Below, piece by piece: positions 7,588 through 16,454 of a stretch of 64,000 nucleotides of DNA. Under the pieces are notes generated by a model. That model had not been told where the DNA came from. It did no database searches and saw nothing but the letters and a program-made list of their open reading frames with translations. The DNA is from Candidatus Acetothermia bacterium. Lineage in GTDB: Bacteria > Bipolaricaulota > Bipolaricaulia > RBG-16-55-9 > JANLFV01. The stretch's first letter is position 1. Every line of letters starts with the position of its first letter. The stretch spans positions 1 through 64,000 of the forward strand of contig JANLFV010000006.1 of the NCBI GenBank assembly GCA_024653345.1, written 5' to 3'. Position numbers and translations under genes: made by a program.

Positions 7588-9747
7588 TCAAGGATCATCG
7601 GTCACGGTCCCGAGCGGCAGGTCCACGGGGGTCCCGGTGAGCCAGTAGGCCACCAGCAGCTTCATGGTCTCCATGTCGATGGTCTTGCCGCAGGTTCCGG
7701 GGACCGGCTCCTCCTCGAGCCAGAAGGCGATCGCGGCCTGGATCTGGTCGAAGGTGATCCGGCTCGAGAGCGTGGCGTCGATCGTGTTGCTCTCCACATC
7801 GAGATAGGCGATGGCCACGGGGATCGAGAGACACTGGGCGATCACGACTTCCGTGTCGCCGGTCACGCCGAGGTCAAACTGCGGGTTCATGCTGTCCACG
7901 ACGCCGCTCAGAGTGATCACATCGAGCTTGCACTCGCACCCGACGCAGTAGAGGTCAATGGGCACGGTCACCTCATAGCTGATCGTCTTCACCGTCCCGG
8001 CGAGGATCTTCTCGGGGAAGACCCACTGGACCTCCGACTCCTTGAAGACTCCGCCGGCGTTGCCCAGGGCCCTAACCTCCCAGTCGCGGGGGATGTTCTC
8101 GTCCACGCCCAGGCCGTGGAGGTCCTCGTTCGCCGTGATGGTCAGCACCACGCGGAAGATGTTCCCCCGATACCCCTGGAGATAGAGCTGGTGGAAGGGG
8201 AAGGGGGTGATGATCCGGCGCGTGGCGGTGACCGCCCGATTCGAGGGCTCGTCGGGGAGCGGCTCATCGATCTGGATGCACTTGAGGTGGTAGGCGATGA
8301 TCGTCTTGAGCGTCTCGAGGTCGATGAGTGAGCCGCAGGCTGCCGGGACCGGCTCGTCCTCGACCCAGTAGTAGATCGCCTTCTGGAGCTGCGCGGCCGT
8401 GACATCGTTCGCCAGGGTCAGATCGACCTCTTCCGTCTGAGTGTTGAGGTGGGCGATGGCCACGATCACCGGCAGGCAGCGGTCGACCTTGAGGCAGGAG
8501 TCGCCCTGCACATCCTTGTGGAACGCCGGTGAGGCGCTGTCCAGCACCCCGGTGATGCACTCCTTGACCGGGAGGGACCCGAGGACCTGCTCCTCCGGGA
8601 CGGTCACATCGTAGATGACGCGGAGGGTCTCGCCGGCACGGATCGTCCGGGCCCAGATCCACTGGGTCTCCACGCGCTTGAACGCCGCCCCAGCGTTGTC
8701 CAGGGGGTTGACCTCCCAGCCGCCGGGGATGTCCTCATCGAGCCCGAGCCCCTCGATCGCTGTGGAAGTGGAGATCTCGACGATCACGCGGAAGGTCGAG
8801 CCGGGGAGGACCGCGGGGGTGGAGATGATCCGGGTCGCGGTGATCACGGCCTCGGAGACGGTGACCGTCCGCGTGGCCGAATTAGAAGCGCCCTGGTTGT
8901 CGGTGACCGTGAGGGTGACGGTGTAGCTCCCGGCCCTCGTGTAAGTATGGGTCACGGTGATCCCGCTGGCGGTCGTCCCGTCACCAAAGTTCCAGTCGTA
9001 GCGGGCGATCGAGCCGTCCTGATCGCTCGAGCCGGAGGCATCGAAGGTCACCGCCTGGCCGATGCTGATCGCGGTCGCCGGGGAGAAGGTGAAGCTGGCG
9101 ACCGGCGGGATGTTCGTGGTGACGCTGACCGTGATCGGCTGGGTCAGGCTGGCAAGCCTGGTGTAGACGGGGTTGGCGATCGTGCCCGTGACGAGGTCCC
9201 ACTGCGTGATGTTGCTGATGAAGCTGGGGGTGATCGTGATCGAGAACTCCCTTCCCAGCCCGCCGATCACCACGCCGTCGTTGTGGATCGGCTCCCAGCG
9301 CCAGTGGACCCGTGCCGTGGGAGGAGTCCACTCCCAGGTGTCCGGCGAGGGATCATCCCGGACCACGGTCGTCGCGCCCGCGGGGAGCCCGCTGAAGGCG
9401 AACTCCACCTCGCCCCCCACGGTGTTTCCGGGCTTGTCGTGGATGATCACGAGATAGACCTCATTGGTTGTGGTGTCCTTATAGAGGAAGAGGATGCTGT
9501 GCTGCTCCACCTCCAGGCCCGTGTGAGACTCATCGTTCCGGTAGTCATAGAACTGCTGGACCGGAGCGGCCCGCTCCAGTGGGGTGAGAGGATAGACTTC
9601 CGTGCCCTGCTTCACCGAGTAGTAGAGGTTCTGCTGGGCAAGAGCCGGCAGGGTGAAGAGGGCGACAGCCAAGAGAATGAGTAACGGATAGAGGATGAGC
9701 GTCTGCGGCCCACCCTCTAGCTTCGGAACCCGACTAGCAATCTTCAT
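7588..9747 (-). CDS. Secreted PKD-domain protein with two copies of a ~195-residue module
   Basis: Signal peptide at residues 1-38 (cleavage probably after LPALA). An unrecognised N-terminal domain spans about 39-205. A PKD domain follows at about 212-298 (DWNFGDG, VTDNQG). Two related modules lie at about 303-498 and 507-712. Each has an Ig-like half ([14 protein letters not shown] / [14 protein letters not shown]) and a helical half starting CLPV/CLSI with two W/Y-containing helices separated by EPVPxxCG. The Cys pair is conserved in each copy, suggesting a disulfide. The start ATG 9747 has AAAGGAGG upstream. It is the first gene of the three-gene run; function unknown. Confidence 0.8.
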   Translation of the reverse strand: MKIASRVPKLEGGPQTLILYPLLILLAVALFTLPALAQQNLYYSVKQGTEVYPLTPLERAAPVQQFYDYRNDESHTGLEVEQHSILFLYKDTTTNEVYLVIIHDKPGNTVGGEVEFAFSGLPAGATTVVRDDPSPDTWEWTPPTARVHWRWEPIHNDGVVIGGLGREFSITITPSFISNITQWDLVTGTIANPVYTRLASLTQPITVSVTTNIPPVASFTFSPATAISIGQAVTFDASGSSDQDGSIARYDWNFGDGTTASGITVTHTYTRAGSYTVTLTVTDNQGASNSATRTVTVSEAVITATRIISTPAVLPGSTFRVIVEISTSTAIEGLGLDEDIPGGWEVNPLDNAGAAFKRVETQWIWARTIRAGETLRVIYDVTVPEEQVLGSLPVKECITGVLDSASPAFHKDVQGDSCLKVDRCLPVIVAIAHLNTQTEEVDLTLANDVTAAQLQKAIYYWVEDEPVPAACGSLIDLETLKTIIAYHLKCIQIDEPLPDEPSNRAVTATRRIITPFPFHQLYLQGYRGNIFRVVLTITANEDLHGLGVDENIPRDWEVRALGNAGGVFKESEVQWVFPEKILAGTVKTISYEVTVPIDLYCVGCECKLDVITLSGVVDSMNPQFDLGVTGDTEVVIAQCLSIPVAIAYLDVESNTIDATLSSRITFDQIQAAIAFWLEEEPVPGTCGKTIDMETMKLLVAYWLTGTPVDLPLGTVTDDP

Positions 9748-9767
9748 CTTTGGCCTCCTTTAGCGCC

Positions 9768-9773
9768 AGTATA
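9768..9773 (-). promoter_or_regulatory. Extended -10 box close to the 719-aa PKD gene
   Basis: TGC-TATACT on the minus strand with predicted start near 9761, 14 nt before the ATG. No good -35 at the right distance, but an extended -10 can function without one. Confidence 0.35.
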
Positions 9774-9830
9774 GCACCGGTGGCCGCAAAAGACCGTAAT
9801 CTAGATAACACTACCCCTTCTGTTGGTCTG

Positions 9831-9860
9831 AATATAGCACACCTTAGCGGCAGGAGTCAA
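9831..9860 (-). promoter_or_regulatory. Candidate promoter for the PKD operon
   Basis: TTGACT (9860-9855), an 18-nt spacer ending in TGC (extended -10), then TATATT (9836-9831). The predicted start near 9824 gives a leader of about 77 nt. Confidence 0.45.
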
Positions 9861-9898
9861 TCCCCTCTCCTGTCGCCAGTGCCAAACGAGGCCAAGAT

Positions 9899-9946
9899 GA
9901 CGGCTTGAGCATAACTCCGCCCGGCGGAGGGGCGAGGACAGCCGTC
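9899..9946 (-). terminator. Nested hairpin downstream of rplM
   Basis: GACGGCT pairs with AGCCGTC as an outer 7-bp stem enclosing CTCCG/CGGAG. It sits 11 nt past the rplM stop. There is no T-run after it on the minus strand, so termination (possibly Rho-assisted) is only suggested by position. Confidence 0.35.
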
Positions 9947-9957
9947 AGGAGCCGCGG

Positions 9958-10410
9958 TTAACCTTGTCCGCTAAGCCGGCCCAGGTCGAGCGGGATCGGG
10001 CTTTGCGCGCTGTGGGGATGGTCCGGGCCGGGGTAGATCTTGAGCCGGCGCAAGGCCCGCCGGCCCTGATCATTCTGGGGGAGCATCCGCTGGACAGCCT
10101 TGCGCAAGGGGAGGTCGGGGCTCTTCTCCAGGACCTCGCGGAGCGGCCTGGACCGGAGCCCCCCCGGGTAGCCGGAGTAGCGATAGTAGATCTTCTGATC
10201 GAGCTTCCTGCCCGTGACCCGGATCGCCGCGGCGTTGACCACGATGACATAGTCACCCGTCCCGACATGGGGCGTGTAGGCCGGCTTATGCTTCCCCTGG
10301 AGGATCTTAGCGATTTGCGCCGCCAGGCGCCCCAAGGTCTGCCCCCGGGCGTCGATCACATACCAGTTGCGCTCCAACTCTTCCTGCTTCACCATCGATG
10401 TCCTCTGCAT
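9958..10410 (-). CDS. rplM: Ribosomal protein L13 (uL13)
   Basis: Large-subunit assembly protein. It shows the family core from WYVIDARGQTLGRLAAQIAKIL through GDYVIVVNAAAIRVTGRK to the RMLPQND segment with downstream basic residues. The length of 150 aa is normal. The ATG at 10410 has AGGAGGA at good spacing; a second ATG at 10395 is possible. The usual partner rpsI (S9) is absent: a PKD-protein gene follows on the same strand. Confidence 0.95.
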   Translation of the reverse strand: MQRTSMVKQEELERNWYVIDARGQTLGRLAAQIAKILQGKHKPAYTPHVGTGDYVIVVNAAAIRVTGRKLDQKIYYRYSGYPGGLRSRPLREVLEKSPDLPLRKAVQRMLPQNDQGRRALRRLKIYPGPDHPHSAQSPIPLDLGRLSGQG

Positions 10411-10438
10411 CAGCGACTCCTCCTAGACTAGAGGCTGG

Positions 10439-10467
10439 ATGATACCAAATCCGTCCCGCCGGTGCAA
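10439..10467 (-). promoter_or_regulatory. Candidate rplM promoter
   Basis: TTGCAC (10467-10462), a 17-nt spacer, then TATCAT (10444-10439). Predicted start about 10432, 22 nt before the rplM ATG. The -35 is weak; the -10 matches 5/6. Confidence 0.4.
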
Positions 10468-10473
10468 CGACCG

Positions 10474-10544
10474 ATCGGCTCAGCCCAAGACGCCCAGGGG
10501 GCTGTTCCGGAGGAAGCCCGTCGGCGCCACGAGCCGATTGTCAA
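10474..10544 (-). other. Structured purA-rplM intergenic segment
   Basis: ATCGGCTC (10474-10481) and GAGCCGAT (10531-10538) are an 8-bp inverted repeat enclosing a smaller AGCCC/GGGCT pair. A TTGACA (10544-10539, minus strand) lies beside it without a matching -10. It may be the 3' end structure of the purA transcript. No gene is seen here. Confidence 0.3.
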
Positions 10545-10555
10545 CCTGGAGCGGC

Positions 10556-11836
10556 TCAACGGCTTCTGGAGAACGCTGAGGCGCGGAGGATGCTCGTCTC
10601 CACTCCCGGCCCGAGGGAGACGATCGAGACCGGCACCCCCAGATGCTCCTCGACGAAGCTGATATAGGCCTGGGCCCGCGCGGGGAGCTCCCCGAGCTGC
10701 CGGCAGCCTCCGATCTCCTCCCTCCAGCCGGGGAGCGTCTGGTAGACCGGCTCGCAGTCGCGGAGCAGTTCGGCCTGGGCGGGGAAATCCGAGACTAGCT
10801 CGCCGCGGCAGCGATAGCTTGTGGCGACCCTCAGCTCGGGAAGGCCGGAGAGGACATCGAGCTTCATCAGGCTCAGCTCGGTGAAGCCGTTCAGCATCTG
10901 CGCATACTTGAGGGCCACGAGGTCGAGCCAGCCGCAGCGGCGCGGGCGGCCGGTGGTGACGCCCCACTCCCTCCCCCGCTCGCGGAGACGGTCCCCCAGA
11001 GCACTCCGCTCCTCGGTCGGGAAGGGGCCCTCCCCGACCCGCGTCGTGTAGGCCTTGACCACCCCGATCACCCGCTCGACGCGGCGGGGCGAGACCCCCG
11101 CACCGGTCCCGACGCCCCCGATCGTGGTGCTCGATGAGGTGACATACGGGTAGGTCCCGAAGTCCACATCGAGCAGGGTCCCCTGAGCCCCCTCGAAGAT
11201 CACCCGCTCACCCCGGTCGAGCGCCCGGTTGAGCAGGGCGGCCGTGTTCGTGATCCGGTCGGCCCAGGGCTCCATTGCCTCCAGGACCTCATCGGCCAGC
11301 CGGCGGGGATCGAGGCTCTTCAACTCCTCACTCCGCCAGAGCTCCTGCTCGCGCCGGAGGTTCCGCTCCAGCCTCTCTCGGAAGAGCACCGGCTCCCGGA
11401 GATCGCCGGCCCGCAGGCCCGTCCGGTCCGCCTTGTCCCGGTAGGCCGGGCCGATCCCCCGCCCGGTCGTCCCGATCCCGGCCTCTGCCCCGGAGAGGCG
11501 CTCGACGAGCCGGTGGTGGGGGAGGACGAGATGGGCCGCGGCGCTGATGTAGACCTCCGGGTTGCAGCCGGCGTTCTTCAGCTCCTCCAACTCCTTGACC
11601 AGCGCCAGGGGGTCGACCACCATCCCATTCCCCAGGACCGCCTTGCAGCCCTCGCGGAGGCTCCCCGCGGGGAGGAGGTGGAACTTAAAGACCCGCCCGC
11701 CCAGGACCACCGTGTGGCCCGCATTCGTCCCGCCGTTGAACCGGACGCACCAGTCGGCCTCCGCGGCCAAGAGATGGGAGACTTTCCCCTTGCTCTCATC
11801 GCCCCACTGCGCGCCGAGCACCGCGATCGCTGGCAT
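10556..11836 (-). CDS. purA: Adenylosuccinate synthetase
   Basis: GTP-dependent ligation of IMP and aspartate, the first step from IMP to AMP. Seen: QWGDESKGK at the N-terminus with the catalytic Asp, NGGTNAGHT with the catalytic His, the IGTTGRGIGPAY loop, EGAQGTLLD and GVGTGAGVSPR. The usual signature QWGDEGKGK has Ser in place of the second Gly. Length 426 aa is normal. It abuts ileS (2-nt gap), and purB lies upstream of ileS, so both IMP-to-AMP enzymes are clustered around ileS. Confidence 0.95.
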   Translation of the reverse strand: MPAIAVLGAQWGDESKGKVSHLLAAEADWCVRFNGGTNAGHTVVLGGRVFKFHLLPAGSLREGCKAVLGNGMVVDPLALVKELEELKNAGCNPEVYISAAAHLVLPHHRLVERLSGAEAGIGTTGRGIGPAYRDKADRTGLRAGDLREPVLFRERLERNLRREQELWRSEELKSLDPRRLADEVLEAMEPWADRITNTAALLNRALDRGERVIFEGAQGTLLDVDFGTYPYVTSSSTTIGGVGTGAGVSPRRVERVIGVVKAYTTRVGEGPFPTEERSALGDRLRERGREWGVTTGRPRRCGWLDLVALKYAQMLNGFTELSLMKLDVLSGLPELRVATSYRCRGELVSDFPAQAELLRDCEPVYQTLPGWREEIGGCRQLGELPARAQAYISFVEEHLGVPVSIVSLGPGVETSILRASAFSRSR

Positions 11837-11838
11837 TC

Positions 11839-14800
11839 TTAGCTCCTCTGCCGCACAAGGCCGAACAAGGCCCGCTGGCCGTTCACCTCGCGCTCGGCTT
11901 GATAGTCCGCCTGGCCGGGCAGTCCCGCGACGAGCGCGGTGGCCAGGACCTCGGCCTTGATCCGCTCGCTGTGGCTGGTGATGGCTGCGGCCAGCTCACC
12001 GCCAGCCTCGTAGTATAGCACGATCCGGTCGGTCACCTCGAACCCGGCCTCCTTGCGCAGGAGCTGGACCTGGTGGATCAGCTCCCGCACATAGCCCTCC
12101 CGTCGCAGTTCCTCATCGATCTCCGTGCAGAGGATGACCGTCAGCTCGCCCTCCGCGGCGAGCTTCCAGCCCTCCTTCAGATCCCAGCTCAGCTCGAGCT
12201 CCTCTGGCCCGAGCTCGACGGTCCTGTCGCCGACGGTGAGAGCGAATTCCTGCCCGCGGCGGAGAGCGCTCGCCACCTCTTCAGGCTCAGCTTCGCTCAG
12301 CGCTGCGGCGATCCTCGGGGCGAGCGGCCCGAACTTCGGCCCGAGCGCGCTCATCCGGGGCGCGACCCTCGGGGTGAAAAGTTCCCCGCGGAGCTCCTCG
12401 AGCTGGACGGCCCGGAGCCGCTTGACATTCAGCTCCTCCTGGACGAGCAGGGCGATCTCCGGCCTGATCGAGCCCGCCCTGGGACCGGAGATCAGCATCT
12501 CCCTCAGCGGCTGGCGGACCTTGACCCCCGCGAGGTTGCGGGCCGCATGGCCGAGGGCCGCCACCTTCCGCGCCAGCTCCATCTCCGCCTCCAGCTCCTG
12601 ATCGACCAGGTCGGCCTCGACCACGGGCCAGTCGCACAGGTGGACCGACTCCGGCAGGTCCTCCTCGCGCAAGCCCTGGTAGATCGACTCCGCGAGGAAC
12701 GGCACGAACGGGGCGAGGAGCTTCGCCAGCTCCAGCAGCACATGGTAGAGCGTGAGGTAGGCCGCGACCTTGTCCTCATCCATCTCTCCGCCCCAGAACC
12801 GCCGGCGCGAGGAGCGGACATACCAGTTCGAGAGATCGTCGACGAACCTCTCCAGAGCCGCGGTCGCCGCCACGGGGTCGAACTCCTCGAGCGCTGAGGT
12901 GACCTCCCCGATCGTGCCCGCCAGCCGGGAGAGGACCCAGCGATCTAGGAGGGGCCGCCGCGCGGGCGGCAGTTGGTGCTCCCGGGGCGCGAACCGGTCG
13001 ATCCCGGCGTAGAGGGCGAAGAAGTTGTAGACATTCTTCACCGTCTCCAGGAAGCCGAGGAGGGCCTCGCCCACGCCCTTGGCCGAGAGCTGGCGGGTCT
13101 TCCACGGCGCGGAGGAGGAGTAGAGATACCATCGGATGGCATCGGCGCCGTAGCGCTCGATCACCGGCCAGGGGTCGATCACATTCCCCCGGCTCTTGCT
13201 CATCGCCCGCCCCTCCTCATCCAGCCCGTAGCCGGTCACGATCACATTCTTGTAGGCCTCCCGGCCGTGCAAGAGCGTGCTCGTGACGAGGAGCGTGTAG
13301 AACCACCCGCGGGTCTGGTCCTGGCCCTCGGAGATGAAGTCCGCCGGGAACTGCTCCCGGAACAGGTCTTGATTCTCGAACGGGTAGTGCCACTGCGCGG
13401 TGTGCATCATCCCCGAATCGAACCAGGCGTCGATCACATAGGGGACGCGGCGCATCTCGTCTCCGCAATCAGGGCAGCGGAGGAGGAGGTCGTCGATGAA
13501 CGGCCGATGGGGCTCGACCCGGGCTGCCCGCTCCTTATCGACTGCCAGCTCCACCAGTTCGGCGCGCGAGCCGACGCAGACCTCCCGACCGCACCCTTCA
13601 CAGACCCAGATCGGAAGAGGCGTCCCCCAGTAGCGATTCCGCGAGAGGGCCCAGTCCTTCATCGTGTTGAGGAACTCCCCGAAGCGGCCGGCCCCCATGT
13701 GCTCAGGGTGCCAGTGGACTCTCTCGTTGCTCTCGATGATCTCCTTCTGCCGGGCGGTCGTCCGGACAAAGTAAGAGTCCAGCGCGTAGTAGAGGAGTGG
13801 GGTGTCGCACCGCCAGCAGAAGGGGTATTCGTGCTCGTAGAGCTGGTCCTTGTGGAGAAGGCCTCGTGCCTTCAGGTCAAGGATGATCTCCCGGTCCGCG
13901 TCCTTGACGAACCGGCCGGCCCCGAGGGGGAAGTCGGCGGTGAACCGCCCGGCTTGGTCGACGGGGCGGAAGAACTCCAGCCCCTCCGCCTGACCGAGCA
14001 GGTAGTCTTCCTCGCCGAACGCTGGGGCGATGTGGACGATCCCGGTCCCCTCCACGAGGTTGACGAAGTCCGCGGCCACGACGCGGTAGGCATTCTCGCT
14101 CTGGAGCAGCTCGTATGGCGGCCGATAGCGGAGGCCGACCAGGGCCTTCCCCTCCAGCTCTGCCAGAACGCGGTAGCGTCCTTTCCCCAAGACCTGGTCA
14201 AGCAGGTCCTTGGCCAGGATGAGCGTCTCTTCGCCCGCGCGGACCTTGGCATAGACGAAGTCCGGGCCGACAGCGAGGGCGGTGTTCCCCGGTAGGGTCC
14301 AGGGCGTGGTGGTCCAGACGAGGAAGGCCGCGCCCTCGCGATCTCGCTCGATCGGCAATTTCACATAGACCGAGGGGTCCCGGACGGTGGCATATCCTTG
14401 AGCGACCTCGTGGCTCGAGAGGGGGGTCCCGCAGCGCGGGCAGTAGGGAAGGACCTTGTAGCCCCGGTAGAGGAGCCCCTCCTCCCAGATCCTCTTCAGT
14501 GCCCACCAGACGGTCTCAATGTATTCGTCGGTGTAGGTCACATAGGCGTTCCCCAGGTCGATCCAGAAGCCCATCCGCGCGATCAGCCTCTCCCATTCGG
14601 CCTTATACCGCCAGACGGACTCCTTGCACTTGGCGATGAACCTTTCGACGCCGAAGCTCTCGATCTCCCCCTTGCTGTTCAGGCCCAGCTCCTTCTCCAC
14701 CTCCAGTTCCACGGGGAGACCGTGGGTGTCCCAGCCGCCCTTCCGGCGGACATAGAAGCCGCGCATCGTCTTGTATCTTGGAAATAGGTCCTTGTAAACG

Positions 14801-14985
14801 CGGGGGAGGAGGTGGCCGAAGTGCGGCCGCCCATTGGCCGTCGGTGGTCCCTCGTAGAAGACCCAGCGGGGCGCGCGCTCCCGGAGCTTGAGGCTCTTCT
14901 CGAAGGCCCCCTGCGCCTCCCACAGATCGAGGATCCCCGCCTCACGCGCGGGGGCCTGACCCTCTAATCTGGCATAAGCAGGCAT
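11839..14985 (-). CDS. ileS: Isoleucyl-tRNA synthetase, type 2
   Basis: Charges tRNA-Ile. Class I signatures are HFGHLLPR (HIGH-like, about residues 56-63) and AMSKSRGNVIDP (KMSKS). GGWDTHGLPVE and the CP1 editing region follow the eukaryote-like IleRS2 pattern, and zinc-type CxxC pairs appear in CPRCGTPL, CWRCDTP and CEGCGREVC. The length of 1048 aa fits IleRS2, a form known to be associated with low mupirocin sensitivity. The start ATG has AGGAGGG upstream and its own promoter. Confidence 0.95.
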   Translation of the reverse strand: MPAYARLEGQAPAREAGILDLWEAQGAFEKSLKLRERAPRWVFYEGPPTANGRPHFGHLLPRVYKDLFPRYKTMRGFYVRRKGGWDTHGLPVELEVEKELGLNSKGEIESFGVERFIAKCKESVWRYKAEWERLIARMGFWIDLGNAYVTYTDEYIETVWWALKRIWEEGLLYRGYKVLPYCPRCGTPLSSHEVAQGYATVRDPSVYVKLPIERDREGAAFLVWTTTPWTLPGNTALAVGPDFVYAKVRAGEETLILAKDLLDQVLGKGRYRVLAELEGKALVGLRYRPPYELLQSENAYRVVAADFVNLVEGTGIVHIAPAFGEEDYLLGQAEGLEFFRPVDQAGRFTADFPLGAGRFVKDADREIILDLKARGLLHKDQLYEHEYPFCWRCDTPLLYYALDSYFVRTTARQKEIIESNERVHWHPEHMGAGRFGEFLNTMKDWALSRNRYWGTPLPIWVCEGCGREVCVGSRAELVELAVDKERAARVEPHRPFIDDLLLRCPDCGDEMRRVPYVIDAWFDSGMMHTAQWHYPFENQDLFREQFPADFISEGQDQTRGWFYTLLVTSTLLHGREAYKNVIVTGYGLDEEGRAMSKSRGNVIDPWPVIERYGADAIRWYLYSSSAPWKTRQLSAKGVGEALLGFLETVKNVYNFFALYAGIDRFAPREHQLPPARRPLLDRWVLSRLAGTIGEVTSALEEFDPVAATAALERFVDDLSNWYVRSSRRRFWGGEMDEDKVAAYLTLYHVLLELAKLLAPFVPFLAESIYQGLREEDLPESVHLCDWPVVEADLVDQELEAEMELARKVAALGHAARNLAGVKVRQPLREMLISGPRAGSIRPEIALLVQEELNVKRLRAVQLEELRGELFTPRVAPRMSALGPKFGPLAPRIAAALSEAEPEEVASALRRGQEFALTVGDRTVELGPEELELSWDLKEGWKLAAEGELTVILCTEIDEELRREGYVRELIHQVQLLRKEAGFEVTDRIVLYYEAGGELAAAITSHSERIKAEVLATALVAGLPGQADYQAEREVNGQRALFGLVRQRS

Positions 14986-15002
14986 GGCAACCCTCCTGAG
15001 GA

Positions 15003-15031
15003 AAGATATGGGATCGTGAAGAAAAAGTCAA
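15003..15031 (-). promoter_or_regulatory. Candidate ileS promoter
   Basis: TTGACT (15031-15026), a 17-nt spacer, then TATCTT (15008-15003). The predicted start near 14996 leaves a leader of only about 11 nt, just enough for the Shine-Dalgarno. There is no room for a T-box between this start and the ATG. Confidence 0.5.
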
Positions 15032-15054
15032 AGCGGGATTAAGATACAGGTCTC

Positions 15055-15078
15055 TTCTGCCCCCCTAGAGGGGCAGAA
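15055..15078 (-). terminator. Hairpin between purB and ileS
   Basis: TTCTGCCCC and GGGGCAGAA form a perfect 9-bp stem with a 6-nt loop, 57 nt past the purB stop and upstream of the ileS promoter. No T-run follows directly, so it may be a weak terminator or a 3'-stabilising hairpin. Confidence 0.45.
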
Positions 15079-15134
15079 TAATGATGCTGGTCGGCCTCGT
15101 CCAAGTAAGCTTGACCCGCATGGCCGACGCGATT

Positions 15135-16454
15135 CTACCGCGCCGCCGGCCGGCTGTCAAGGTCGGGGGTGAACCGGGCGAAGACCTCCTCGACATGCCT
15201 GAGGTAGTGGCCGTGGTCGAAGAGCGCTTCGATCTCCTCAGCCCCCAGCTGGGCACGGACGGTCTCATCTTCCAGGAGCAACTCCTTGAGGCTCCGGCCC
15301 TCCCGCTCAGCCCGCGCTGAGAGCTGCTGCACCAGCTCGTGGGCCCGGCGGCGGGGAAGCCCTTTCTCGACAAGCTTCAAGAGGACCGCCTGGGAGAAGA
15401 TCGCGCCCCTGGTCAGCTCGAGGTTCTCCCGCATCCGCGCCGGATCGACAACTAAGTTCTCGAGAACCTCGCGCATCCGCCGGACCATCCAGTGCGCGGC
15501 CATGAAGGAGTCGGGGATAATGACCCGCTCGACCGAGCTGTGAGAGATGTCGCGCTCGTGCCAGAGAGTGATATTCTCGAGAGCGGCCTGGAGGTTGGCC
15601 CGGAGGAGCCGGGCCAGCCCGGAGACCGTCTCGCTCGCGATCGGGTTCCGCTTGTGGGGCATCGAGGAGGAGCCGTGCGGGAGGCCCTCGTGAACCTCAG
15701 CGATCTCTGTCCGGGAGAGGTTCCTAATCTCGACGGCCAGCCGCTCCAGCCCCGCGCCGAGAAGGGCGAGCGCTGCCAGCGCCTGAGCATGCCGGTCGCG
15801 CGCGATCACCTGGTCCGAGACCTTCGCCGGCTTCAGCCCCAGCCTTCGGCAGATCAGCTCTTCCGCCCGCGGCTCGATGTGAGCGTAGGTTCCCACCGCG
15901 CCGGAGGCCTTCCCGTAGGAGATGGCCTCCCTCGCCTCCTCCAGCCGGGCGAGGTCCCGCTCCAGCTCGTAGTAGAAGTTCAGGAGCTTCAGCCCGAAGG
16001 TCGTCGGCTCGGCATGGACGCCGTGGGTCCGGCCGACCATCAGCGTGGTCTTGTATTCCCTCGCTTTGTCAGCGAGAACTGCCAAGAGGGCCTTCAACTC
16101 GTCGATCAAGACGGCCAGGCCGGCGCGCATCGCCATCGCCAGGGCCGTGTCCTTCACATCGGACGATGTCAGCCCCTTATGCAGGAACCGGCCTTCCGGG
16201 CCCACTCGCTCCTCGAGCGCCCAGATGAAGGCCAACAGGTCGTGGCCGATCTCTCGCTCGATCTGCCTGGATCGCCGGATCAGCTCGGGCTCAAGGCGGG
16301 CCCGCCGGCTGATCGCCTCCGCGGCGCCGGCAGGGATCGCGCCGAGCTCGGCCAGGGCCGCGACGGCCGCCAGCTCGACCTCGAGCCAGCGGCCATACTC
16401 GGCCTCCTCAGTCCACAGCTCCCGCATCGGCGAGAGGGAATAACGCTCGATCAT
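15135..16454 (-). CDS. purB: Adenylosuccinate lyase
   Basis: Cleaves adenylosuccinate to AMP and fumarate and also SAICAR to AICAR. Seen: the superfamily signature GSSSMPHKRNP (about residues 265-275), the TSSDVKDTA segment, GRTHGVHAEPTTFG with the general-acid His, and HERDISHSSVER. Length 439 aa is typical. It overlaps ribD by 4 nt (ATGA), so translation is probably coupled within the Zn-peptidase-rpe-ribD-purB run. Confidence 0.95.
   Translation of the reverse strand: MIERYSLSPMRELWTEEAEYGRWLEVELAAVAALAELGAIPAGAAEAISRRARLEPELIRRSRQIEREIGHDLLAFIWALEERVGPEGRFLHKGLTSSDVKDTALAMAMRAGLAVLIDELKALLAVLADKAREYKTTLMVGRTHGVHAEPTTFGLKLLNFYYELERDLARLEEAREAISYGKASGAVGTYAHIEPRAEELICRRLGLKPAKVSDQVIARDRHAQALAALALLGAGLERLAVEIRNLSRTEIAEVHEGLPHGSSSMPHKRNPIASETVSGLARLLRANLQAALENITLWHERDISHSSVERVIIPDSFMAAHWMVRRMREVLENLVVDPARMRENLELTRGAIFSQAVLLKLVEKGLPRRRAHELVQQLSARAEREGRSLKELLLEDETVRAQLGAEEIEALFDHGHYLRHVEEVFARFTPDLDSRPAAR

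Noticed and set aside
9748-9957. A hidden rpsI gene downstream of rplM
   Set aside because: The gap is 210 nt, too short for S9, and no S9-like translation is present in any frame.
15055-15078. T-box riboswitch before ileS
   Set aside because: The predicted ileS start lies after this hairpin and the leader is only about 11 nt; no T-box core sequence or specifier stem is seen.
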